Assembly: GCA_963170055.1 (NCBI GenBank)
Contig: CAUJGJ010000420.1
Coordinates: forward strand, 82,501 to 96,340
From: Halisarca cf. caerulea
Taxonomy: Eukaryota; Porifera; Demospongiae; Chondrillida; Halisarcidae
Direction: 5' to 3'
DNA: 13,840 nt
Of the stretch, positions 1 to 7,506 are shown piece by piece (the stretch's first letter is position 1; each line of letters opens with the position of its first letter). The position numbers and the translations under genes were made by a program. The notes under the pieces are model-generated. The model was not told the DNA's origin. It did no database searches and worked only from the letters and a program-made list of their open reading frames with translations.

Positions 1-717
1 GGAATTCCTTTTTGGCCCACAAGATCGTAAACAGAAGTATGACAATTGCATGGTATTCTACATGCACTAGTATATGACTGTACATTTTTGCTGTCAGGAT
101 ACTTAGTTTGTCTTTGCATGGACTAATGATTTGGCTACTATAATTATATTAAATTGATGATAATTTTAATCACAATTGTGAGACAATATGCATGCCATAC
201 ACTAGCCTAAAGATAATTTTAAATTTAGTTATTTTTGCAGAGAAGTACATTATAGAAACAAAAAAATATTAGTTTGATTACCAGCTGTGTGCAGTAGTTT
301 CAAATAGAAGTTCTTATTGAATTTACATAATAACTGGTTGAATTACCAATTCCATTGTTACTTGAACTGCAAATTTTTAGTAGATTTTACAGCTTTCAGG
401 GTTTGTACATGTATCTTTTGGAAATTGTTGTTTTTACTGTAGTAGCTCTTGCTATTTTAACAATATTATTGGTAGATTCAAAGCATGCTATTGTTTGTAA
501 AAAAACAAAACATTTTAGTATATATAACCATCTATTGTTATGTTATTTCAGCTAATGAATTTTATGGTTATTTCAACCAAATTTTTAGTTACCTGTGTTT
601 CAGTAGTTTTAACCAGAAAAAATAGTTAAAACAAACAATTCATTTTTACAGTGTATAGTAGTAAATGAACACAAGTCACGTGAATGAATTTGCACAATTT
701 GCCAGAAAAACTTCATA
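1..717. other. AT-rich non-coding stretch
   Basis: I see no gene, repeat boundary or RNA here. The sequence is strongly AT-rich, with poly-A and poly-T runs. The short open frame near 355-555 has no recognisable domain, and its composition follows the AT bias. The first eight bases are GGAATTCC, an EcoRI site in a palindromic octamer, which may be chance or a cloning boundary. Confidence 0.6.
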
Positions 718-744
718 TACGGTATACACTTAAAAAAAGTTTAT
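718..744 (+). repeat. Left terminal inverted repeat of element 1, with TA target site
   Basis: It begins TACGGTATACACTT, followed by an A-run and AGTTT. It matches the reverse complement of 1763-1789 exactly over the first 14 bases and again over AAGTTT. The TA at 718-719 is the presumed duplicated target. Confidence 0.8.
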
Positions 745-765
745 GTGAAGTAAAGATATAACGCC

Positions 766-853
766 GTGATCTCGCCGTGAAGGAAATGCGATCGCGACTC
801 TGAAAGTCCGTGATCACGAAGTGAAAGAATCGGTATCACGCCGTGATAGTGTC
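766..853 (+). repeat. Left subterminal 22-bp phased box array of element 1
   Basis: Four consecutive 22-bp units start at 766, 788, 810 and 832. Their leading boxes are GTGATCTCGCCGTGA, GCGATCGCGA, GTGATCACGAAGTGA and GGTATCACGCCGTGA. Spacing is strict although the rest of each unit has diverged, so the box and its phase appear to be what is conserved. The core ATCACNNNGTGAT is a spaced palindrome. By analogy with the repeated binding sites in the ends of some Tc1 elements these could be transposase-binding sites, but that is inference. Confidence 0.75.
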
Positions 854-923
854 GTTAAAGAAAGAGGATTACGCTGACAGAAATTGCAATCAAGCTAGAA
901 TTGACAAGTTCGCCGTGTATATA

Positions 924-950
924 ATCATAGATACTCAAAATATCTATGAT
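924..950. repeat. Small perfect hairpin inside element 1
   Basis: The 10-base arm ATCATAGATA (924-933) is followed by a 7-base loop and its exact reverse complement (941-950). It lies just upstream of the transposase fragment. In AT-rich DNA such a hairpin may be chance. Confidence 0.5.
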
Positions 951-1002
951 ATAATAAAGCCAACTCGCACAATGTACTTTCTAGCCAAACCTAGTGTGAT
1001 TT

Positions 1003-1380
1003 ATGAGTTCGCTTTCGTCTTTCTCCCAATTTATCCTTGTGACTATGCCTTATTCCGACTACAAGAAGCAACGAATCATCTATTGGCACATGAAGGGCCT
1101 GAGAGCTCCTCTCATCTGTAGCAAGCTAGCCAGCGAAGGTCTACCTACCACAAGACAAGACATCCACAAGTTTCTTCGTAAAGTTGAAGAAACGGGAACA
1201 ATTGCGCGGAGGCCTGGTTCGGGGAGGCCGTCGAAGGTAGCCGGTGTCGTCGAGCAGATCATCGACGCTCAGATGAACAAGGACGACGAAACTACTGTAG
1301 CAGAGCTACAGAGACTGCTCCAAAGTTCACGTAGGATAACATACGTTCACGTACGTATGACTGAAACGAGAATATACTGA
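1003..1380 (+). pseudogene. Truncated Tc1-like transposase, DNA-binding domain only
   Basis: This frame holds the paired helix-turn-helix region of a Tc1/mariner transposase. The likely native start is the second Met, at 1045 (MPYSDYKKQR), because the preceding 14 residues are Ser/Phe-rich and unlike the family. From there come a first helix-turn-helix (around residues 20-60), a basic linker RRPGSGRPSK matching the GRPR-like motif that separates the two helix-turn-helix units in this family, and the start of a second one (IIDAQMNKDDETTVAELQ). The frame then runs into unrelated sequence and stops at 125 residues. Family members are about 330-350 residues, and the whole DDE/D catalytic domain is missing. 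A product could still bind the element ends, but expression is unproven. The family call is from recognised motifs, not from a search. Confidence 0.8.
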
Positions 1381-1610
1381 AACAACATGGCTGCTCAAAG
1401 TTGTCGTTCTTAGTATTCTTGAAAACAGTTCGTGTCGTCATATTTCTGTTGCAAAGTTCCACAAGACTTCAGATGCGGGGATAAACTTTTCGATAGCTTC
1501 ACGGAGCTTCTTCTCACTTGGAAAATGATTACGTAGTAGGAGCGATTCCTCTATTTAGCACTTACGAATTTCGGTACTGTCGGAATATCAATGCTTCGCA
1601 GAATCACCAA

Positions 1611-1750
1611 GATCACGGCTAAGAGAGGCTGCTCGAGATCACGGCGTGATTTATTCGGGATCACAGCGTGAAGTCGGTGTGAAATATTTGGGATCAAGGT
1701 GTAGCTTAGTGGGGATCACAGCGTGAAGGGTCAGTGGTCGCAGCGTGATG
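1611..1750 (+). repeat. Right subterminal phased box array of element 1
   Basis: GATC-type boxes begin at 1611, 1637, 1659, 1692, 1714 and 1736 (the last reads GGTCGCAGCGTGA). The gaps are 26, 22, 33, 22 and 22 bp. Several boxes read GATCAC(A/G)GCGTGA. The 33-bp gap equals one and a half 22-bp units, or three helical turns, so most boxes stay on one face of the helix. Confidence 0.7.
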
Positions 1751-1762
1751 GAAGTACTACAC

Positions 1763-1789
1763 GGAAACTTCTTAAAAGTGTATACCGTA
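1763..1789 (-). repeat. Right terminal inverted repeat of element 1, with TA target site
   Basis: It is the partner of 718-744 on the opposite strand. The last 14 bases, AAGTGTATACCGTA, are the exact reverse complement of the left end. Confidence 0.8.
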
Positions 1790-2574
1790 CGTGGCAAAAA
1801 ATCTCCAGAAGATGGGATGTTGAAGTCTCTATGTATATCCCCTTTGGATGCTAAGTAGTAATCTGCAGCATTAAGCGTTCGTTTTCAGATGACGATTCAG
1901 CAATCAAAGTCAATTGATGGTGGAAGTTCAAACTGGCAATGCACTATTCGTAGGCCCTCTGAGGGGCTCTAGTGCTATCCTTGCCCACAAAAAAATTATA
2001 AATTCACCGATTCTACCATTGAAAAGAGTCAAAAAACATCTTCTGTCTGTGGAATGGTCTAAATAATTTTTTGTTCTCCCATACTGAAGAAAAGGATTTG
2101 GTTACATCTGCTTAACGTATGACATCACGAGTAACCTACACCTCAAAATCATCAACTCATGCATTGAATCGAAAATGGTTGATTTTGTGCATGGAATCTT
2201 TCATTTACTCCCTTTTAAACATGAAATTTTCAAGTAAAATTATAGCGCAAGGTATTCTTTTACATAAGTATAAACCATTGAGAAAATAAAACTTTTTCAT
2301 GATACTGGCCATTTAAAGCATCTTAACCATCAACAAGTTGGCCCAAAGGGTTTCTTTCAGAGTGGATAGTCACATAAAAATGATAAACATAATACCGGTA
2401 ATTACACAAAGCTTACTCAAAAAGTGTACTATATTATTTAGCTGTACTTGCTAGCCACAATCAATGTGCATAAAATACAACTCACCACTAATTTGTTGTA
2501 TTGAAACACAATTATTCACTAAATTGAAAATAACGGGAAAATGTCATTAATGCATGTGCATAACAATCCATAGA
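1790..2574. other. Non-coding stretch between two transposons
   Basis: No open frame of note, no RNA gene and no clear inverted repeat ends were found. It is AT-rich, with one GC-richer patch at about 1951-1970 that could form a short hairpin (GCCCCTC pairs with GAGGGGC-like bases). Confidence 0.5.
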
Positions 2575-2576
2575 TA

Positions 2577-2604
2577 CAGTGCAAGACACCTAAAAAGTAG
2601 AATT
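2577..2604 (+). repeat. Left terminal inverted repeat of the 963-bp element
   Basis: It starts CAGTGCAAGACACCTAAA and pairs with 3512-3539 on the opposite strand with only a few mismatches. Confidence 0.75.
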
Positions 2605-2853
2605 TCATTTTCGCTCAAAAAGTAACTTGAAATGTCCTCCTCTCTAGTAGCATTCTTTCAATAACCAATAGTGGTCGTTCAAGACCGAAAGCGCTGCATT
2701 TCTTCTCAATTTCCAATAGAAAAATAGTCAAACCTATACTTTCCCTATATAAATTCCACCATTTTTATGATGTAATATCACATGACATGCATACGTATTA
2801 GAAGTCCATATATTGGCGGGAAAGCGAACAAATTTGATGAAAAACCTTACTAG

Positions 2854-2875
2854 TAACGACCCTAACGACCCTAAC
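2854..2875. repeat. Short TAACGACCC tandem repeat
   Basis: Two full 9-bp TAACGACCC units are followed by a partial TAAC. It sits inside the 963-bp element. It is too short to mean much and is not a telomere repeat. Confidence 0.6.
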
Positions 2876-3511
2876 TGTGTTTATAAACACAAAACACCTT
2901 CTACAGCAGGCTCTGAGGTTGGAACTCTACCTTAGCAAAATGTCACGATCGCCGAGCGAGTACGCCATTTTGATCTCTACCGACACGTGGGGATGACGTA
3001 ATTCACTCTATCCTGTGATGAGCGCGTGACCAAATCCATTTTTTTAAACTGCTGCTCTTTTTTGTGAATATCAGCAGCCTTTAGGAGCCGAATCACCCGC
3101 GAAGTATCTCAAAATTTGGAACAGTCCACAATAGAAGATTGACATGAAAAATTAAACCGGAAGTAGTTATTTTGCGTTAGTTTTTACGCTAAATAATTTT
3201 TCGAGTTTTTGCTCTGTTCACCTGACAGATGCATTTCCCGATTTCCTTACAGCCACAGAAAGTTGTATAAAGTTAGTATCTATCAGGTAATGTCCACTTT
3301 AAAAGTATTCCTTCTTCTTTGAGGCAATTAGCACGCTAAATGTTTTGAGTGGTCCAGTTATATGCATGCCTTCTATGACGATAATGATTTGACCTTTGAC
3401 CCTCAATTTTTTGTAGAGATCTTCTCAAGAGGTAGTTTTTGTGTACGTGAAAACAATTATACTAAGAGGGCTTGTTTCCCAAAATATAGGCCACTATATA
3501 ATATAAGGTTA

Positions 3512-3539
3512 GATTCTATTCTTTAGGTGTCTTGCACTG
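3512..3539 (-). repeat. Right terminal inverted repeat of the 963-bp element
   Basis: It ends TTTAGGTGTCTTGCACTG, the exact reverse complement of the first 18 bases of the left end at 2577. Confidence 0.75.
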
Positions 3540-3542
3540 TAT

Positions 3543-3546
<4 letters not shown>

Positions 3547-3588
<42 letters not shown>

Positions 3589-3635
3589 TGTGTGTGTGTG
3601 TGTGTGCGTGCGTGTGCGTGCGTACGTGCGTGTAC
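3547..3635 (+). repeat. GT microsatellite, left block
   Basis: An (TG)n tract with one TA interruption passes into imperfect GTGC/GTAC steps around 3606-3630. It begins five bases after the TA that flanks the 963-bp element and ends where the hAT-type MITE begins. Confidence 0.95.
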
Positions 3636-3895
3636 TAGGATTGGGTAATATTCGTGATACGATTTCAATGATAATCGCATCATTAGTGATTTTGACATTG
3701 TGATTATTGTAACTTCATGATTATTGGGATAATAGTTGCACATATCCATTTATTATCTCTTTCCATGTCAAGTGTTAGCATAATATTTAGTTAGGCATAT
3801 CCAAATTTCATGTGGTTTGTTGCATTTACATATACACTTTAGGATTCCAGTGCATCGTGATAATCATGGCTGATTAAAACCAATTTTGCCCACCC

Positions 3896-3898
<3 letters not shown>
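3636..3898. mobile_element. Small hAT-type MITE inside a GT microsatellite
   Basis: The left end reads TAGGATTGGGTAATATTCG and the right end, reversed, reads TAGGGGTGGGCAAAAT, a common terminal form of hAT elements. The 263-bp interior has no gene and contains repeated GATAATC/ATGATTAT words, as do many such MITEs. The 8-bp flanks (GCGTGTAC and GTGTGTGT) agree at five positions, which is weak evidence because the surroundings are GT-rich. The call depends on the terminal match and its position splitting a microsatellite. Confidence 0.6.
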
Positions 3899-3949
<51 letters not shown>

Positions 3950-3967
3950 TGTAGTGTATGTATGTGT

Positions 3968-4040
<73 letters not shown>

Positions 4041-4096
4041 GTGTGCATGTGTGTGTGTAGTGTATGTATGTGTGTGTCTGTGTGTGTGTGTGTGTG

Positions 4097-4161
<65 letters not shown>

Positions 4162-4179
4162 TGTAGTGTATGTATGTGT

Positions 4180-4256
<77 letters not shown>

Positions 4257-4308
4257 GTGTGCATGTGTGTGTGTAGTGTATGTATGTGTGTGTCTGTGTG
4301 TGTGTGTG

Positions 4309-4381
<73 letters not shown>

Positions 4382-4410
4382 CATGCGTGCGTGTGTGTGT
4401 GTGGGTGGGT
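3899..4410 (+). repeat. Long GT array with a higher-order repeat
   Basis: About 500 bp of alternating GT is broken by regular variant blocks. The block TAGTGTATGTATGTG recurs at 3952, 4058, 4164 and 4274 (gaps 106, 106, 110). Blocks 1 and 3 are preceded by GTATGTGTGTG, while blocks 2 and 4 are preceded by TTGTGTGCATGTG and followed by a TGTTG step. This gives an alternating A-B-A-B arrangement with a 212-216-bp dimer unit. All open frames here encode only Cys-Val or His-Thr repeats and are artefacts. Alternating purine-pyrimidine tracts of this kind can adopt Z-DNA. Confidence 0.95.
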
Positions 4411-4426
4411 GTTTAGTGTACTAGGC

Positions 4427-5270
4427 ACAGAACAAAAACACAATTCAAATTACTCACAATTTGGCTTTCCCACATTTGTCCTGTTAACTACAAAAAAGAA
4501 TAGGGGAAACAAGGGAACTTAATAGCATAATTACAGTTTAATATAAAGTGATAATGCTATTGGTAGAGGAGCATTAAGATGCTGAGAAGTGCTGGTGAGA
4601 TGGTAAGCAAAACAAGGAGAAAGAATGCTTAGTTGATCCATTCATTTGGATAAATACAGACTTGTTGACCCAATAAGAATAGCATGCCCTGATTTTAAAA
4701 GCAGGTTAGGGTGCCTGCCAGGGTAGACATGTTGAAAGGGAACACGGAACAGCAATGAAGCAAACTTAGCAAGAAGCAGTTCACTGCTTTGTGGCTGCAT
4801 GAAAGGAATGGCAATGAGAAGCTTCCTTTGCTAGTCATAGGCATATGTACGTGCCAAACCTAGATGGACCATTGGTGTGCAAATTTTGATAGTAGAGTTC
4901 TATCTATAGTGGGTGGGTGAGGAGGAGTTTCCACCCAAAAATCTCCAGGTTCCACCTCAAAACAATTCCAAATGTATAGTTAAATTATAATAGAGAAGGC
5001 TCTACTTGAGTGTTAAGCACATGCAGTACCACTGAAGACAACACATGTCAGTCTGGCTGTCTTTTGAATTTTCCCTGTGGTAACAATATCACTGCTTTAC
5101 TTACCTCAACCGGGGCAGAATATAAACATAGAACCTTGGTAACATTATAATATTACATAATACACATACATAGGACACAATGTCATGATAATACGATACA
5201 GACTTGGATCGATGAATGAATGTATAATAATGAGGAAAGGTTATGCTTAACAACTAGTCTTGATAACATA
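4427..5270. other. Non-coding stretch downstream of FN3 exon A
   Basis: No frame of note and no structured repeat were recognised. If the minus-strand FN3 gene continues past exon A, this is intronic. No further FN3-like exon is visible. Confidence 0.5.
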
Positions 5271-5275
5271 AAAAT

Positions 5276-5305
5276 GTCCGTACTTCAAATAACGAGACTT
5301 CACTG
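5276..5305 (-). repeat. Lone CAGTG-type transposon end
   Basis: On the minus strand this reads CAGTGAAGTCTCGTTATTTG from 5305, preceded by TA (5306-5307). The form resembles the CAGTGGAACC... termini of the MITEs at 5786 and 13533. No partner end was found on the other side, so this may be a truncated element or a solo end. Confidence 0.4.
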
Positions 5306-5382
5306 TACATCAGTACCAAAAGTACCCCTTTGCAATGACCTTAATAATATACACATATACGGATATTAGTAAAAGCACTCAC

Positions 5383-5664
5383 TTTCATTGACAGGCACTG
5401 CAACAGTAATGCTTTGACATCCTGTGGCAAAGCCACAAGCATTCCCAGGTAAAATAGAGATCGTATATGTCATCTGCTGAAGGTTTATAATTGTGCAGTT
5501 TTGAAGAGGAGTATTGCATGTAATACTTCCGCTGTCATCAGAAGAGGTATACTTAACCATAAGCCTGGTAGCCAGACTGTCATCATCAGGAGCCCAAGAG
5601 ATAGTTGGACAATTCTCACCAGTCTGAATTTGCAAATCAACTACTGTACCACATCCAGGTGTAC
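5383..5664 (-). CDS. FN3-domain exon A (internal exon, phase 1-1)
   Basis: This 282-bp internal exon encodes about 94 residues that span one fibronectin type III domain. FN3 domains are extracellular or adhesion beta-sandwich modules. The acceptor on the minus strand is CTCCGTTATAG before GTACACCTGG, and the donor is GAAA before GTGAGTGC. Both boundaries split a codon after its first base, the classic symmetric phase of shuffled FN3 modules. Landmarks: Trp24 in TISWAP, then a Y-x-I-x-I strand (residues 67-71) followed by NACGFATGC (75-83). There are six cysteines (5, 19, 50, 57, 77, 83), which suggests an extracellular, disulfide-bonded protein. Exon B at 11559-11843 shares the layout. No signal peptide or membrane segment lies in this exon. 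The open frame runs past both splice sites, but those extra residues are intronic. Confidence 0.85.
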
Positions 5665-5785
5665 CTATAACGGAGAGCAACACTGAATCAGCTTACACCA
5701 CTCTTTCAAACAAACAAAATAATAGCATAGAATAATACAGTAGTGATTTCACTTCTGAAAGAAAATCAATATCAAATTACAGCTA

Positions 5786-5961
5786 CAGTGGAACCTGTTT
5801 ATTGCGGTCACCATTGAGGTGAAATTTTTTGGCTGTTATAGACAGGTGGTTGCTTTAATGAGGTAGAATACCATACATTACTGATGATTCGGAGAAGAAT
5901 TAGTGGCTGGTATAGACAGGTGGCTGCATTACACAGTGACCACCATAGACAGGTTCCACTG
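5786..5961. mobile_element. 176-bp TA-flanked MITE
   Basis: Both ends read inward CAGTGGAACCTGT and continue as near matches through a GTCAC step. TA flanks each side (5784-5785 and 5962-5963). It has no coding capacity. Inside are two direct copies of GGCTG(T/G)TATAGACAGGTGG (5831-5853 and 5905-5927), which themselves resemble the inner part of the terminal repeat. The CAGTG start and TA duplication point to mobilisation by a Tc1/mariner-type transposase. It lies 120 bp upstream of exon A in the direction of transcription, inside the intron. Confidence 0.85.
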
Positions 5962-5963
5962 TA

Positions 5964-6290
5964 ATTTCATTTGAGGCACCAGATATACGTAGGAAATTGG
6001 CTTACAGTAAATATCGATATACCGTATTGAGTGGCAGTCACTGCATAATTCAGTCCATAAAGCAATCACATACTAATATTAAATAGCTTTTAAGAAACGA
6101 CACTATATTTCTACCTTATATGCTTACAATAGAGAACTGTACAGTGTATGTACATAATAACCATTTAAAAATGGTAAAAGGATGTAGGATTGACACAGGA
6201 ACGTGCAAAAAGGCCTTATCAAAAAGGATCCTCCAAAAACACTTGGAACAAGGGTGAGTTGCAAAACAGTACAGGGCTAGATGGGCAAAT
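5964..6290. other. Non-coding intronic stretch
   Basis: No gene or repeat boundary was recognised. The frame at 6190-6399 has no domain and lies over a repeat end. Confidence 0.45.
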
Positions 6291-6804
6291 GAATGTGGGA
6301 CATGTCTGTGAGCTTAGAATTTCAGCGGAGGTGTCTAATAGAAGGAATTTCACATCCTTAGCTGGCTTCACGATACAATGTCATGTGACCAGCCCGTGAC
6401 TTTAGCAAAAGATTTCGATGTAGAAAGATTTCAAAACAGCCCTACATGATGTTCAAAACGCCAAAAATCGACTCGCTCAAGGCCTCAAACTTTCGCCTAC
6501 GATGAATCTTAGTTTCTCGTCACCAGCTACTTTCCCTTGATACTCGTAAAGGAGAAACAGAAAGGGCTGGCGATGCAAAATTAAGCGAATCAAAAGACAA
6601 ATTGTAGTTTAAACACGTCAGTAAAAGTCTGGGCTACTGCGCTTACCAGATTAGAGGTTCTTTGGGCTTCTTTCCTTCAGAAAAACATAGTCTTTAACCT
6701 TTGATGATTTTTTAGTGCGCATATGAAATTGCAGCACCAAAATTTGCAAGGAGAAAAAAGGTCTGGCCACGCGAGACTAGTTCTAGGCCAGTGAAAACTT
6801 TAAA

Positions 6805-6902
6805 GGCTGGGAGGCAGTGGCAAACTGCCGATTGGCCTACTTTTCTTCGTTTTTCGGCTGTATTATAGGATAATACAGAACTTCCATGTGGGGGATTTTG
6901 AT
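6805..6902 (+). repeat. Left arm of a diverged inverted repeat
   Basis: GGCTGGGAGGCAGTG (6805-6819) and, about 75 bp on, AACTTCCATGTGGGGGATTT (from 6880) recur in the opposite orientation at 7095-7081 and 7019-7000 with almost the same separation (about 76 bp). The sequence between them is poorly conserved. An adjacent motif, GGTCTGGCCACGCGAGACTA (about 6760-6779), looks repeat-derived but has no second copy here. Confidence 0.6.
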
Positions 6903-6999
6903 CCATTGCCGTATTCACAAGTTATAGGCGAAAAGGTGAGCTTACATTGTATGAAATTGCGTTTTCAATGATTTTCTCTAAAACTATTAGAGATCTTCA

Positions 7000-7095
7000 A
7001 ATCCCCAACATGGAAGTTTTAGATACTTACATAAGGAACCTGTATGCCAATATTTATGTCCCCAGCTTTGAAGCTGCACTGCCTCCCGGCCTTTT
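7000..7095 (-). repeat. Right arm of a diverged inverted repeat
   Basis: It is the partner of 6805-6902. On the minus strand it begins GGCCGGGAGGCAGTG and, about 76 bp on, reads AACTTCCATGTTGGGGATTT. Confidence 0.6.
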
Positions 7096-7330
7096 TCATG
7101 TTGTTATATGTTGAAGGAGAATGTGTATACTTTTGTTAGATTGAACAGAATACTTTCAAGTTTGGCATCAAACGAAAGGTAATATAGCTGTCTATACGAT
7201 GATACCAGTTGCTAGAAGATAGCGCTATTTTGTCAGAAGAAATAAAACAAAAAAGCAAAGGTAAATTTTGTAGCCGCTGAAACCATAAAAGAGTGAACTG
7301 GACATGTCCCACATGTGAAGGGCAAGACAG

Positions 7331-7396
7331 GCATAGGGCTAGATGAGCATAGGGCTACACATACGCACATGAGGCTAGACGGGTATAGGGCTAGAC
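7331..7396 (+). repeat. Degenerate tandem of GCATAGGGCTAGA words
   Basis: GCATAGGGCTA begins at 7331 and 7347, and GTATAGGGCTA at 7383, with a related GGCTAGAC at 7373. Spacing is irregular. A similar word, AGGGCTAGATGGGCA, occurs near 6273, just outside the left end of the candidate 1-kb inverted element. Confidence 0.5.
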
Positions 7397-7409
7397 AGAG
7401 TTTATTTGG

Positions 7410-7506
7410 ACTGAGTGTACACTGTGCAAATTTCAACATCCCTCATGTGCAGTACATCATAAGTATATGCTGCGGGATGTAGGAATTTGCACAGTGTACA
7501 CTCAGT
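7410..7506. repeat. 97-bp near-perfect hairpin
   Basis: The left arm (7410-7442) and right arm (7474-7506) are 33 bases long and complementary at 31 positions, including the outer 23 without a break (ACTGAGTGTACACTGTGCAA and on). The 31-base loop can pair further (GCAG with CTGC), leaving a small terminal loop. It may be a tiny foldback MITE or, if transcribed, a double-stranded RNA hairpin of small-RNA-precursor size. No clear target duplication flanks it. Confidence 0.85.

Larger units (their letters stand above)
720..1787 (+). mobile_element. Internally deleted Tc1/mariner-like DNA transposon (element 1)
   Basis: The ends form an inverted repeat flanked by TA dinucleotides (718-719 and 1788-1789). 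Reading inward and including the TA, both ends begin TACGGTATACACTT, then an A/T run and AGTTT. The 1068-bp element encodes a transposase N-terminal fragment (1003-1380) with no room for a catalytic domain, so it is non-autonomous. Near each end lie boxes resembling GATCACGNCGTGA, spaced 22 bp apart. It is related to the element at 12198-13106: both share the end sequence, the 22-bp arrays and an internal block (1371-1397 here, 12646-12673 there) that reads AATATACTGAAA followed by AACATGGCTGCTCA. Classification as Tc1/mariner rests on the TA duplication plus the transposase fragment. Confidence 0.85.
2577..3539. mobile_element. TA-flanked DNA transposon without a gene (963 bp)
   Basis: The ends are inverted repeats of about 30 bp. 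Both read inward CAGTGCAAGACACCTAAA and continue with a near match ending in AGAAT. TA flanks both sides (2575-2576 and 3540-3541). The CAGTG terminus plus TA is typical of Tc1-like elements. The interior has no frame above 60 residues, so this is a non-autonomous element or a decayed one. It contains a short tandem repeat (2854-2875) and a slightly GC-richer patch near 2940-3030. Its right end stops five bases before a GT microsatellite. Confidence 0.75.
6292..7314. repeat. Candidate large inverted-repeat element
   Basis: ATGTGGGACATGTC (6293-6306) is repeated in reverse complement at 7301-7314. TTTCAGCGG (6320-6328) recurs inverted at 7274-7282, in the same order inward from each end. Between them lies a second inverted pair (6805-6902 and 7000-7095). 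Together these suggest a decayed ~1-kb transposon with inverted ends. I found no transposase and no clear target duplication, so the class is unknown. Confidence 0.4.

Noticed and set aside
766..853. CRISPR-like regularly spaced repeats in the transposon ends
   Set aside because: The 22-bp units are contiguous without unique spacers, sit within TA-flanked terminal repeats, and the context is eukaryotic.
843..1121. 92-codon + frame in element 1
   Set aside because: It overlaps the recognisable transposase fragment in another frame, includes the 924-950 hairpin and has no domain.
2854..2875. Possible telomere-like repeat (TAACGACCC)
   Set aside because: Only about 2.5 units, and the unit does not match the metazoan TTAGGG/CCCTAA repeat.
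3516..3749. 77-codon minus-strand frame
   Set aside because: About half of it translates the GT microsatellite, and the rest overlaps transposon ends.
3874..4522. Long open frames encoding His-Thr or Cys-Val repeats on both strands
   Set aside because: They are direct translations of the GT array in every frame and carry no coding signal.
6712..6918. 68-codon minus-strand frame
   Set aside because: It lies over one arm of an inverted repeat and is better explained as repeat sequence.
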